From contig NZ_DLHR01000020.1 of NCBI RefSeq assembly GCF_002483315.1, positions 137,821 to 201,820 of the forward strand: a DNA stretch of 64,000 bases, in the 5' to 3' direction. The position numbers and the translations under genes were made by a program. Positions 47,654 to 56,881 of this stretch are shown here, piece by piece; the stretch's first letter is position 1; every line of letters begins with the position of its first letter. The stretch is from Flavobacterium sp. UBA7663. Its GTDB lineage: Bacteria > Bacteroidota > Bacteroidia > Flavobacteriales > Flavobacteriaceae. The notes under the pieces were generated by a model. It was given only the letters and a program-made list of their open reading frames with translations, searched no databases and was not told the origin of the DNA.

Positions 47654-48877
47654 ATGGATAGCGATATATTCTTATTAAGTATTTCCGGGCATGACAAGCC
47701 CGGATTAACTTCTTCTTTAACTGCTGTTTTAGCAGAATATGATGCAAATGTTTTAGATATTGGTCAGGCTAATATTCACGACACACTTTCATTGGGTATT
47801 TTGTTCCAAATCAAATCGGGAAAAAAATCAGCTGCTGTATTAAAAGATATTTTATTCAAATCTTATGAATTAGGAATTAAGGCTAAATTCAAACCCATTT
47901 CGTTAGAAGATTACGAAAAATGGGTAAAACTCCAAGGTAAAGACCGCTATATCGTAACGCTTTTAGGAGAAAAATTAACAGCCGAACAGATTTCTCAAGT
48001 TACGAAAGTAATTTCGGAAAAAAACTTAAATATAGATGCTATCAAGCGTTTAACAGGCAGAGTTTCTTTAGTTAAAGAAGACGATTATCCAAGATCTTCC
48101 ATTCAATTATCAATTCGTGGTGAAATAAAAGATAAGTCAGAATTTACAGAAAAATTTATGGCTATTTCCTCTGAATTAAATTTAGACATCGCATTTCAAG
48201 AAGATAATATCTTTAGAAGAAATCGTCGTTTAGTTTGTTTTGATATGGATTCCACTTTAATTCAAACCGAAGTAATTGACGAACTTGCCGAACTTGCCGG
48301 TGTTGGCGAACAAGTTAGAGCCATTACCGAATTAGCCATGCAAGGCGAAATTGATTTTCAAGAAAGTTTTAAACAAAGAATGCTGCTTTTAAAAGGTTTA
48401 AGAGAAGAAGTTCTTGAAGAAGTTGCTGTTAATTTACCAATAACCAAAGGAGCAAGAAGATTAATAGATACTTTAAAATCGTATGGTTTTAAAACCGCAA
48501 TTCTTTCCGGTGGATTTACTTATTTTGGAAAATATCTGCAAAAAGAATTGGGAATTGATTACGTTTATGCAAATGAATTAGAAATCAAAGACGGAGTTCT
48601 TACCGGTGGTTATGTAGGTGAAATTGTAGATGGTAATAAAAAAGCCGAATATCTAAAAGAAATAGTACGTAGAGAAGGAATTGATATTAACCAAACAATT
48701 GCCGTTGGTGATGGTGCTAACGATTTACCAATGCTTAATCTTGCTGGTTTAGGAATTGCTTTTCATGCGAAACCTAAAGTAAAAGATAATGCGCAAAGTT
48801 CTATTTCGAGCATTGGATTAGATGGTGTTTTGTATTTATTAGGCTATCACGACCGCCATATCGATTTGATAGATTAA
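47654..48877 (+). CDS. serB: Phosphoserine phosphatase with N-terminal ACT domains
   Basis: A 407-residue enzyme for the last step of serine synthesis. The N-terminal part (about 1-185) holds two ACT-like regulatory domains (LLSISGHDKPGLTSSLTAVLAEYDANVLDIGQ and IVTLLGEKLTAEQISQVTKVI). The HAD phosphatase follows: nucleophile and acid Asp197/Asp199 in CFDMDSTLIQTE, motif II Ser in AILSGGFTYF, Lys in GNKKAEYL, and motif III GDGANDLPMLNLAGLGIAF. The long form with two ACT domains occurs in Bacteroidetes and actinobacteria. It is the last gene of a probable operon from 44.4 kb. No clear terminator was seen in the 143-bp gap after it. Confidence 0.93.
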   Translation: MDSDIFLLSISGHDKPGLTSSLTAVLAEYDANVLDIGQANIHDTLSLGILFQIKSGKKSAAVLKDILFKSYELGIKAKFKPISLEDYEKWVKLQGKDRYIVTLLGEKLTAEQISQVTKVISEKNLNIDAIKRLTGRVSLVKEDDYPRSSIQLSIRGEIKDKSEFTEKFMAISSELNLDIAFQEDNIFRRNRRLVCFDMDSTLIQTEVIDELAELAGVGEQVRAITELAMQGEIDFQESFKQRMLLLKGLREEVLEEVAVNLPITKGARRLIDTLKSYGFKTAILSGGFTYFGKYLQKELGIDYVYANELEIKDGVLTGGYVGEIVDGNKKAEYLKEIVRREGIDINQTIAVGDGANDLPMLNLAGLGIAFHAKPKVKDNAQSSISSIGLDGVLYLLGYHDRHIDLID

Positions 48878-49020
48878 TTTTTTATGTCTTCCAGAAAAAG
48901 ATTAGAATCTCTAGTTAACAACTTTCTTCATAAAATAAACCTAAAACGCTTTATTTTAAAGTAAAGATGTAGTATTTTGGCATGGATTTAGTTCTAAGTT
49001 AAAAAATCAAACTATAATTT

Positions 49021-51939
49021 ATGCAAAGAGTGCTCACACTACTGTTTTCGGTAGTTTTTATACATATATCATTTTCCCAAAATACAACTAAACCTGTTTT
49101 AACTGCTAAAAAAGTAGTTTCACAACAAGTTTGGGTAGACAGTATTTACAACCAATTTTCGTTTGAAGAAAAAGTAGGGCAGTTGTTTATGGTTGCTGCT
49201 TATTCAAATAAAGACGAAGCACATAATAAATCAATCGATAAATTAGTAGAAGAATATAAAATTGGAGGATTAATCTTTTTCCAAGGCGGACCAGTTCGTC
49301 AGGCGAAATTAACCAATCGTTTTCAAGCTAAATCAAAAGTACCTTTATTCATAGGAATTGATGCCGAATGGGGATTAAGCATGCGATTGGATTCTACCTA
49401 TCGTTATCCTTGGAACATGACGCTTGGAGCTGTTCAAGATATGAAATTAATTGAAAAAGCTGGAAATCAAATGGCAAAACAATCAAAACGAATGGGAATT
49501 CATTTCAATTTTGCTCCAGTTGTGGACATCAATACGAATCCAAAAAATCCAATTATTGGCAATCGTTCGTTTGGAGAAACTAAAGAAAATGTTACCGCTA
49601 GAGCGATTGCATTAATGAAAGGTTTACAAGATGAAGGCGTTTATGCAACAGCCAAACATTTCCCAGGTCATGGTGATACTTCAACCGATTCACATCATAC
49701 ATTACCCGTTGTTAATTTCGACAGAAATCGTTTGAATGATGTAGAGCTTTTTCCATATAAAGAATTGATTAAAAACGGATTAACAAGTGTAATGGTAGCG
49801 CATTTGAATGTGCCAAGTTTAGAACCAAGAACCAATTATCCAACTTCAATTTCGTATCCAGTTGTTACCGATATATTAAAAAAAGAACTGCAATTTGAAG
49901 GCTTAATTTTTACCGATGCGTTAAATATGAAAGGCGCTAGTAATTTTAAAAAACCTGGAGATATTGATTTAGAGGCTTTTTTAGCAGGGAATGATGTATT
50001 GTTATTTGCTGAAAATGTTCCAGTTGCAATAAAAAAGTTTAAAGAAGCATTTGATAAAGGAATCATCACCGAAGAACGTTTGATGTATTCGGTTAAAAAA
50101 ATTTTAGCTTATAAATACAAAGCAAATTTGAATAATTATCAACCCATCGTTTTAGATAATTTATACCAAGATTTGAATGCAGTTGAATATGACGCTTTGA
50201 ATTACAAATTATATGAAAATGCAGTAACGGTAATTAAAAATCACGATAAGTTAATTCCGGTTCGCAATATTGAAAAAGAGAAAATAGCTTACATCAAATT
50301 AGGAAACGATAAATCAGATACGTTTTTGGCTAATTTGAGAAATTACGCTTCAATTAGTGAAATTACTAACAAGAATTTAGATTCGGTTTTAGTACAATTA
50401 CAAGATTATACTAAAGTAATTATTGGTTATCATAAACAAGATGGCGCTTGGAGAAATCACAATTTAAATTTCAAAGAAATGCTTTGGATTAATCAAATTT
50501 CCAAACAAAATGATGTGATTTTAACTTGTTTTACCAAACCATATTCATTAACAAATTTAAAAAACTTCGAAGATATTGAAACCATTGTAGTTGCCTATCA
50601 AAACAATGATATTGCCCAAACTATTGCTCCTCAAATCATCTTTGGATCAATGGGAGCTAAAGGAAAATTACCTGTTTCTATTGATGATGAATTCAAAGTA
50701 AATGAAGGAATAGAAACTTTAGAAATTAAACGTTTGGGATTTTCAATTCCAGAAAATGTTGGAATGAATTCAAAAGTTTTGACTAAAATTGATTCGATTG
50801 CAAACTATGCGATTTCTAAGAAAATGACACCTGGACTTCAAGTAGTTGTGGCTCGAAAAGGAAAAGTAATTTATCAAAAATCATTCGGAAATCACACGTA
50901 TGAATCGAACCAAAAAGTAAATAATTCGGATGTTTATGATATTGCTTCGTTAACCAAAATTGTTGCTACTTTGCCAAATGTAATGCAAGAATTTGATCAA
51001 GGTCATTTAACATTAGAAACCAAGTTAAAAACCATGTTGCCAGAAGCTAAAAATTCAAACAAAGCAAATGCAACAGTTTTAGACATGTTAACACATCAAG
51101 CTCGTTTTCAGCCATGGATTCCGTTTTATAAAGCCACTTTAGACAGTTTAAACCGACCGAGTACACATTTTTATAGAAGCGAGTCTTCAGATGAATTTCC
51201 AATTCATGTAGCCGATAAATTGTATTTGAGAAAAGATTATAATGATACGATTGTAAAAACCATTTTAGACAGTGAATTGTTGCCTAAAAAACAATACAAA
51301 TACAGTGATTTTACTTTCATTCTTTTTAAAGAATATTTAGAATTACACAATAAAAAATCACTTGAAGATTTGGCACATACTAATTTTTTTGAGCCTTTAG
51401 GTGCTAATTCTATTATGTACAATCCATTACGAAAAATGAATTCAAATAGAATTATTCCAACTGAAAATGATACCTATTTCAGACATCAACCAGTACAAGG
51501 TTATGTACATGATATGGCGGCAGCCATGCAAGGTGGAATTTCAGGTCATGCTGGTTTGTTTGCTAATGCTTTAGATGTAGCAAAAGTGATGCAGATGTAT
51601 CTTCAGAAAGGGAGTTATGGCGGAAGAACATATATTTCTGAAAATACGTTTAACATGTTTAATACGTGTTATTTCTGTAAAGATGGAAATAGAAGAGGAG
51701 TTGGTTTCGATAAACCACAATTAGGAAACGAAGGTCCAACATGCGGTTGTGTTTCATTAACAAGTTTCGGGCATACAGGTTTTACAGGGACTATGACTTG
51801 GGCTGACCCAGAAAAAGAAATTGTTTATGTTTTCTTATCAAATAGAACCTATCCAGATTCTAATGCAACAAATAAATTATCGAAAGAAAATATCAGAGAG
51901 AATATTCAAAAAGTGATTTATGAAGCAATTGTTGAGTAA
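49021..51939 (+). CDS. GH3 beta-N-acetylglucosaminidase / serine beta-lactamase-fold fusion
   Basis: A 972-residue exported protein (signal peptide MQRVLTLLFSVVFIHISFSQ). Residues about 45-365 are a glycoside hydrolase family 3 domain with the NagZ-type loop KHFPGHGDTSTDSHHTLP (the Asp-His general acid pair) and the nucleophile Asp299 in IFTDALNMKGAS. Residues about 365-580 form the GH3 C-terminal domain. Residues about 595-972 are a class C beta-lactamase/penicillin-binding fold with Ser643-x-x-Lys646 in DIASLTKIVATLP, YKYSDFTFILF (Tyr motif) and HTGFTGTM. Together this suggests cleavage of muropeptides at both the GlcNAc-anhMurNAc bond and the peptide or ester part, in wall recycling. The gene is monocistronic. 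Confidence 0.92.
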   Translation: MQRVLTLLFSVVFIHISFSQNTTKPVLTAKKVVSQQVWVDSIYNQFSFEEKVGQLFMVAAYSNKDEAHNKSIDKLVEEYKIGGLIFFQGGPVRQAKLTNRFQAKSKVPLFIGIDAEWGLSMRLDSTYRYPWNMTLGAVQDMKLIEKAGNQMAKQSKRMGIHFNFAPVVDINTNPKNPIIGNRSFGETKENVTARAIALMKGLQDEGVYATAKHFPGHGDTSTDSHHTLPVVNFDRNRLNDVELFPYKELIKNGLTSVMVAHLNVPSLEPRTNYPTSISYPVVTDILKKELQFEGLIFTDALNMKGASNFKKPGDIDLEAFLAGNDVLLFAENVPVAIKKFKEAFDKGIITEERLMYSVKKILAYKYKANLNNYQPIVLDNLYQDLNAVEYDALNYKLYENAVTVIKNHDKLIPVRNIEKEKIAYIKLGNDKSDTFLANLRNYASISEITNKNLDSVLVQLQDYTKVIIGYHKQDGAWRNHNLNFKEMLWINQISKQNDVILTCFTKPYSLTNLKNFEDIETIVVAYQNNDIAQTIAPQIIFGSMGAKGKLPVSIDDEFKVNEGIETLEIKRLGFSIPENVGMNSKVLTKIDSIANYAISKKMTPGLQVVVARKGKVIYQKSFGNHTYESNQKVNNSDVYDIASLTKIVATLPNVMQEFDQGHLTLETKLKTMLPEAKNSNKANATVLDMLTHQARFQPWIPFYKATLDSLNRPSTHFYRSESSDEFPIHVADKLYLRKDYNDTIVKTILDSELLPKKQYKYSDFTFILFKEYLELHNKKSLEDLAHTNFFEPLGANSIMYNPLRKMNSNRIIPTENDTYFRHQPVQGYVHDMAAAMQGGISGHAGLFANALDVAKVMQMYLQKGSYGGRTYISENTFNMFNTCYFCKDGNRRGVGFDKPQLGNEGPTCGCVSLTSFGHTGFTGTMTWADPEKEIVYVFLSNRTYPDSNATNKLSKENIRENIQKVIYEAIVE

Positions 51940-51978
51940 TTTTCGTAAATTTAATTCTCTAATTTCAAAAAATTAACC

Positions 51979-52434
51979 ATGACATCAGAAGCAACTACAG
52001 TAGATCAATACATCAACGAAGCTCCAGTAGATAGAAGAGAAGCGTTGCAAAAATTAAGAAATATAATTTTAGAAAATCTTCCAGAAGGTTTTCAAGAAGG
52101 AATGGGTTATGGTATGGCAGGTTACGTGGTACCACATTCTATTTATCCAAAAGGATATCATTGTGATCCAAAGCAAGCTTTGCCTTTTATGGGATTTGCT
52201 AGTCAAAAAAATAGCATCAATTTTTATCACATGGGAATTTATGCCATTCCTGAATTGTATGAATGGTTTGTAACTGAATATCCAAAACATTCGAAACAAA
52301 AATTAGATATTGGTAAAAGTTGTTTACGTATTAAAAAACCAGAAAACATTCCGTTTGAATTGATTGGTGAATTGGTAAAAAAAATCACAGTTGCCGATTG
52401 GATTGCTACTTACGAATCTGCGTTTAAAAAATAA
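51979..52434 (+). CDS. DUF1801 (YdhG-like) protein
   Basis: A 151-residue soluble protein. Family features: TTVDQYINEAPVDRREALQKLRNIILENLP, the aromatic centre GMGYGMAGYVVP and the C-terminal GKSCLRIKKPENIPFELIGELVKKI. DUF1801 proteins have a steroid-delta-isomerase-unrelated small alpha/beta fold, and their role is not known. It lies 39 nt after the GH3 gene and 64 nt before bshA. Confidence 0.85.
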   Translation: MTSEATTVDQYINEAPVDRREALQKLRNIILENLPEGFQEGMGYGMAGYVVPHSIYPKGYHCDPKQALPFMGFASQKNSINFYHMGIYAIPELYEWFVTEYPKHSKQKLDIGKSCLRIKKPENIPFELIGELVKKITVADWIATYESAFKK

Positions 52435-52498
52435 TTTTAACAAATGTTTTATAATTGCCAATTCTAGAAGTGGTAATTTTATTTCAAAATTTACGTAA

Positions 52499-53626
52499 AT
52501 GAAAATTGCTATAGTTTGTTATCCTACATTTGGAGGAAGTGGAGTTGTTGCGACTGAACTTGGTTTGGAATTAGCTAAAAGAGGTCATGAAATTCACTTC
52601 ATTACTTACAGTCAACCCGTACGATTGGCCTTGTTGAATCCAAATGTACATTATCATGAAGTTCACGTTCCAGAATATCCTTTGTTTCACTATCAACCTT
52701 ATGAATTAGCGCTTTCAAGCAAATTGGTTGATATGGTTAAATTGTACAAAATTGATGTTTTGCACGTACATTATGCCATTCCTCATGCTTATGCAGGTTA
52801 CATGGCAAAACAAATGTTAGCCGATGAAGGCATTCATATTCCAATGGTAACCACATTACACGGAACCGATATTACCTTGGTTGGGAATCATCCATTTTAT
52901 AAGCCAGCAGTAAGTTTTAGTATCAATAAATCAGATGTGGTAACAAGCGTTTCTCAAAGTTTAAAAGACGATACGTATCGATTATTTGACATTAAAAATG
53001 AAATCGAAGTAATTCCAAATTTCATCGAATTAAACAAAGACAAATTAAAAGAAAATATTCCGTGTCATCGTTCTTTAATGGCACCAGATAATGAAAAAAT
53101 TATTACTCATATTTCCAATTTCAGAAAAGTTAAACGAATAGATGATATCGTTAGAATCTTCTTTGAAATCCAAAAAGAAGTACCATCCAAATTAATGATG
53201 GTAGGCGAAGGTCCAGAAAAAGAGAATGCAGAATATTTGTGTGAACAATTAGGTATTCAAAACAAAGTAATTTTCTTTGGTAACAGTAACGAAATTGATA
53301 AAATTTTATGCTTCTCTGATTTGTTCTTGTTGCCTTCAGAAACCGAAAGTTTTGGATTAGCTGCTTTAGAAGCTATGGCTTGTGGTGTTCCTGTGATTTC
53401 AAGTAATTCCGGTGGATTACCAGAAGTGAATAAAGATGGCTTTTCAGGATATTTAAGTGATGTAGGAGATGTTGCTAAAATGAGTAGCGATGCTATTTCA
53501 CTTTTAAAAGACGAAAATAAGTTGGCTCAGTTTAAAGTTAACGCTTTGGAAACGGCTAAATTATTTGATATTCAAAATATTATGCCTTTATATGAACAAG
53601 TGTATTTTAAAGCTTTAAATTCGTAA
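52499..53626 (+). CDS. bshA: N-acetyl-alpha-D-glucosaminyl L-malate synthase
   Basis: A 375-residue GT4-family retaining glycosyltransferase, the first enzyme of bacillithiol synthesis, joining UDP-GlcNAc and L-malate. Motifs: IAIVCYPTFGGSGVVATELGLELAKRGHEIHFIT, LHVHYAIPHAYAGYMAKQML, TTLHGTDITLVG and the E-x7-E type motif ETESFGLAALEAMACGVPVISS. The opening CYPTFGGSG distinguishes BshA from other GT4 enzymes. bshB and bshC are not in the window. The next gene starts 2 nt after its stop. Confidence 0.95.
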   Translation: MKIAIVCYPTFGGSGVVATELGLELAKRGHEIHFITYSQPVRLALLNPNVHYHEVHVPEYPLFHYQPYELALSSKLVDMVKLYKIDVLHVHYAIPHAYAGYMAKQMLADEGIHIPMVTTLHGTDITLVGNHPFYKPAVSFSINKSDVVTSVSQSLKDDTYRLFDIKNEIEVIPNFIELNKDKLKENIPCHRSLMAPDNEKIITHISNFRKVKRIDDIVRIFFEIQKEVPSKLMMVGEGPEKENAEYLCEQLGIQNKVIFFGNSNEIDKILCFSDLFLLPSETESFGLAALEAMACGVPVISSNSGGLPEVNKDGFSGYLSDVGDVAKMSSDAISLLKDENKLAQFKVNALETAKLFDIQNIMPLYEQVYFKALNS

Positions 53627-53628
53627 TA

Positions 53629-54054
53629 ATGATTAAAATTTTACCTTTATTAGTACTAATAATGTCTTGTAGCGCTCCAAAAGAAGTTATGGATAATTCA
53701 TTCTCTGTTATTTACAAAAGTGAAATGGGTGGAGCTGAAAAATCAGGTCATCTATTAATTCAAGATAATGAAATGTATATTCAATTCATAGAATCACTTA
53801 AATTAGATGAAACTGAATACGCTAAATTTTTAGCAGTCGATTTTAAGAAGAAGAATGTTTTAGTTTTGTATCAAGGACAAAAAAACTCTGGTGGATATGA
53901 AATAGATATTGAATCTCTATCAAAGAGTAAAGAGTCTATTATTGTTAAGAAGAAAGAAACTGGTCCTAAAAAAGGAGAAATAGCTACAACAGTTATAACA
54001 GCACCTTATTGTATAGCTTTAATTCCAAAAGGAGATAAAATAATAATTGAATAA
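53629..54054 (+). CDS. PrcB_C-domain lipoprotein
   Basis: A 141-residue protein with a short lipoprotein signal (MIKILPLLVLIMSCSAP, lipid Cys at 14). The C-terminal half fits the PrcB_C domain: VDFKKKNVLVLYQGQKNSGGYEIDIESL and TAPYCIALIPKGDKIII. In Treponema PrcB is the accessory subunit of the dentilisin protease complex; elsewhere the domain's role is unknown. No protease gene is adjacent. It directly follows bshA (2 nt) and ends at a strong terminator. Confidence 0.78.
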   Translation: MIKILPLLVLIMSCSAPKEVMDNSFSVIYKSEMGGAEKSGHLLIQDNEMYIQFIESLKLDETEYAKFLAVDFKKKNVLVLYQGQKNSGGYEIDIESLSKSKESIIVKKKETGPKKGEIATTVITAPYCIALIPKGDKIIIE

Positions 54055-54055
54055 A

Positions 54056-54084
54056 AAAAGTCCCAATTTAATTGGGACTTTTTT
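54056..54084. terminator. Bidirectional terminator
   Basis: Stem AAAAGTCCCAATT/AATTGGGACTTTT with a TA loop and T/A tracts on both sides, between convergent genes. Confidence 0.88.
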
Positions 54085-54093
54085 TTATTTATT

Positions 54094-54597
54094 TTAGTTA
54101 AATTTATAACGTATACCTAAAGCGATATCTGGACCAAAACTATCTTCTCTAAACTGGTTATCACCACTATTGTTTAAATAGAATTCAGGTCTAATGTCTA
54201 AAGATAATTGAAAAGGAGCTTCTTGGAAGTTATATTCAATACCTAAATCTCCAGCAACTAAAGCAAATGTTCCGCTGTCGCTAAATCCATTTTTGTCATA
54301 ACTCCAACTACCAATACCAGCACCAACACCAGCATACCAGTTGAAACCACCCTCAATGTTCCAAACCCATTGATATAAACCAACTAATTTTAAAGCATCA
54401 ACATCTTTGCTGTTTCTCCAACCTAAATCAAATTCTAAACGATTGTTAGAACCAATTCCTCTTTGATAAGAAATTTCTCCTCCGAAACCATCATTATCTC
54501 CAATACGTAATCCTAATGCATTTTTTGAAATGTCCTGAGCTTGTGCGCTAAATGCTAAACCTAGTAGCATAATAGCAGATAAAATTGCTTTTTTCAT
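54094..54597 (-). CDS. Small outer-membrane beta-barrel protein
   Basis: A 167-residue protein with a signal peptide (MKKAILSAIMLLGLAFSAQA). The mature part has alternating beta-strand pattern with turns (LGLRIGDNDGFGGEISYQRG, NRLEFDLGWRN, FNWYAGVGAGIGSWSY, LSLDIRPEFYLN) and ends in the C-terminal aromatic strand IALGIRYKFN, as needed for BAM recognition. It is probably an eight-stranded barrel of unknown function. It is monocistronic; its terminator is shared with the PrcB-like gene. Confidence 0.8.
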   Translation of the reverse strand: MKKAILSAIMLLGLAFSAQAQDISKNALGLRIGDNDGFGGEISYQRGIGSNNRLEFDLGWRNSKDVDALKLVGLYQWVWNIEGGFNWYAGVGAGIGSWSYDKNGFSDSGTFALVAGDLGIEYNFQEAPFQLSLDIRPEFYLNNSGDNQFREDSFGPDIALGIRYKFN

Positions 54598-54661
54598 ATA
54601 AATCTGTTTTTACAAATATAGGTATAGTTTTACAAAATCTATGCCAAAATATAGTTTATTA

Positions 54662-55465
54662 TCAGTTTATAAGATAGGTGTCTAAAAATTCTTCTTGTGT
54701 TTGCGTATAAGTAGCAGGTATTCCAAGTTCACCTGCAATAAAGCTATTGAGATTGTATGAAGTTACAGTATTAGTGTAAACAACCCCAATTCCATCAGCT
54801 AAATATTGTGTAGAAACTAATACATCTTGAGCCGCTAAAGCAGTAATGGTTTGTGGAGATCCTAAAACCGTAATAACAGTTGTAATACTGATATTTAATT
54901 TAATTTTAGTTGATTTAACATTTGTATACGTAATTCCGTTAGTTGTGAAAGATGAAAGAGTTTCTCCTCCATAAGATTGTAAAGAATAATTTATTGAAAG
55001 TGGATAACCATTTACGGTTTCATTAATTGTTCCCGTTTTTGGAAAACTGTTTAATACCTGATTATTTGAAGCATTTTTGTTGAAAATTATAAAATCATTT
55101 AAGGTTAAATCTAAATCAATAGGAAGTATTACACCTGCTGATATAGCTAAATCACCAGTTAACAATAATTTACCGTTAGATTCTCTAACTTTATTATTTT
55201 GAAATGCAGAAGAATAAAAGCCTGTAGCAATATTATCTCTTGTTTTAAAAACGTTATATGTATTACTATTAACTGTTGTTTCTGAATCTATAAACAATGA
55301 ATCTCTACTACTTCCTGATTGACCTTCAACATCATAAGTCTAATAACTTCCAACAGTTAAAGGCGTTAAAAAATTACTCGAATTTTCTGAACTAGAATCA
55401 TCACTTGAACAGGAAAACATTATTGAAATTAATAGTACACTGACAATAAAATGTACATTTTTCAT
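54662..55465 (-). pseudogene. Lipoprotein gene interrupted by one in-frame TAG
   Basis: From ATG 55465 the minus strand encodes a lipoprotein signal (HFIVSVLLISIMFSCSS, lipid Cys at 19), a Ser-rich tether and NFLTPLTVGSY, then TAG at 55342-55340 (codon 42). The same frame then continues TYDVEGQSGSSRDSLFIDSE and on to the end at 54662 without further stops, 267 codons in all. GSYWTYDVEG would be the natural reading, so a TGG to TAG change of one base is likely. An internal ATG at 55297 gives a 211-residue open frame but lacks any signal. The mature part is beta-rich. Family not recognised; similar lipoproteins are common in flavobacteria. Confidence 0.8.
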
Positions 55466-55559
55466 TTTTTTACTTTTTTAATTATGCTGATATAAAAAAA
55501 CTCTTTAATTGATTTTTAGTTTTTTATTATTTTGAAAGAAATTAGTTACTTAATTATGC

Positions 55560-55567
55560 TAAATTTG
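55560..55567 (+). promoter_or_regulatory. Possible aroC -7 box (TAAATTTG)
   Basis: An exact TAnnTTTG match 22 nt before the aroC ATG. The nearest TTTG upstream (55531) has a spacer of 25 nt, longer than usual. Confidence 0.4.
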
Positions 55568-55589
55568 TAATTGATGAAAAAATAAAGCT

Positions 55590-56651
55590 ATGGCAGGAAA
55601 TACTTTTGGAAAATTATTAAAATTAACGACTTTTGGTGAATCTCATGGAGAAGCTTTAGGAGGAATCATTGATGGGTGTCCTGCGGGAATTGATTTAGAT
55701 TTTGATTTTATTCAAGCGGAAATGCAAAGAAGAAAACCTGGTCAATCTTCTATTGTTACGCAGCGAAAAGAAGAAGACGAAGTACAGTTTCTATCTGGAA
55801 TTTTTGAAGGTAAAACTACAGGAACTCCGATTGGTTTTATTATTCCAAATACCAATCAAAAATCAAATGATTATTCACATATAAAAGACTCGTATCGACC
55901 AAGTCATGCCGATTATGTATACGAACAAAAATATGGTATTCGTGATTATCGTGGAGGAGGAAGAAGTTCGGCTCGTGAAACAGCAAGTAGAGTAGTAGGT
56001 GGTGCCATCGCAAAGCAAATTATTTCTGAAATTAAAATAAACGCTTTTGTTTCATCTGTAGGCGAAATTTTCATTGATAAACCTTATCAAGATTTAGATT
56101 TTTCAAAGATTGAAAGTAATTCAGTTCGTTGTCCAGATTTGGCGACAGCTCAAAAAATGGAAAATCATATTAAAGAAATTAAAAAACAAGGTGATACTGT
56201 AGGTGGAACAATTACTTGTGTAATTCAAAATGTGCCAATAGGTTTAGGAGAACCTGTTTTTGATAAATTGCATGCCGAATTAGGAAAAGCAATGCTTTCT
56301 ATAAATGCAGTAAAAGGATTTGAATTTGGAAGCGGATTTTGTGGTGCTAAAATGAAAGGAAGCGAACACAACGATTCATATAATACTGATGGAACTACAA
56401 AAAGTAATCTTTCTGGAGGAATTCAAGGTGGAATCTCAAATGGGATGGATATTTATTTTCGAGTAGCATTTAAACCTGTTGCAACATTGATTCAAAAACA
56501 AGAAGTTTTAACTAATCAGGGTGATATTATAGAGCAGCAAGGAAAAGGTAGACATGATCCTTGTGTAGTTCCAAGAGCTGTTCCTATTGTAGAAGCTATG
56601 GCTGCTTTAGTAATTGCAGATTATTTTTTATTAAATAAAATGTATTCATAA
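55590..56651 (+). CDS. aroC: Chorismate synthase
   Basis: A 353-residue FMN-dependent enzyme that makes chorismate from EPSP, the last common step to aromatic amino acids, menaquinone and folate. Signature motifs: FGESHGEALGGIIDGCPAGI, YGIRDYRGGGRSSARETASRVVGGAIAK and the C-terminal GRHDPCVVPRAVPIVEAMAALVIADYFL. The length is normal for the monofunctional bacterial form. It is monocistronic, with a terminator after it. Confidence 0.97.
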   Translation: MAGNTFGKLLKLTTFGESHGEALGGIIDGCPAGIDLDFDFIQAEMQRRKPGQSSIVTQRKEEDEVQFLSGIFEGKTTGTPIGFIIPNTNQKSNDYSHIKDSYRPSHADYVYEQKYGIRDYRGGGRSSARETASRVVGGAIAKQIISEIKINAFVSSVGEIFIDKPYQDLDFSKIESNSVRCPDLATAQKMENHIKEIKKQGDTVGGTITCVIQNVPIGLGEPVFDKLHAELGKAMLSINAVKGFEFGSGFCGAKMKGSEHNDSYNTDGTTKSNLSGGIQGGISNGMDIYFRVAFKPVATLIQKQEVLTNQGDIIEQQGKGRHDPCVVPRAVPIVEAMAALVIADYFLLNKMYS

Positions 56652-56728
56652 AAAACTATGAATATCTTTATTTAAGATTCGGTTAAAATGTAGATTTGTT
56701 TTAGAATAAAACGCACAATAAAAATAAA

Positions 56729-56762
56729 AAACCCTGTAAAATAAGTACTTTACAGGGTTTTT
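56729..56762. terminator. Terminator after aroC, also usable by the efflux operon
   Basis: Stem AAACCCTGTAAA/TTTACAGGGTTT around an 8-nt loop, with a T tract on the plus strand and an A tract giving T residues on the minus strand. Confidence 0.85.
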
Positions 56763-56764
56763 AG

Positions 56765-56790
56765 TGGAGCAGAGTAGAGGCGTTTCGAAC
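56765..56790 (-). other. tRNA/tmRNA 3'-end-like remnant (uncertain)
   Basis: On the minus strand this stretch has a TTCGAAA T-loop-like heptamer, then a pyrimidine-rich tract ending in GCTCCA, like the 3' end of tmRNA or a tRNA. The stem before the loop does not pair and the spacing from loop to CCA is about 2 nt too long, so it is not a functional tRNA. It may be a scar of past integration at such a gene, or chance. Confidence 0.25.
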
Positions 56791-56881
56791 TTTTTTAAGG
56801 AAGATCTGAGACAATTATATTTGATATTTCTAAAATTCCAATGACAAAATCAATTGAAAACAAGAAGAAATGACCTTGGTC

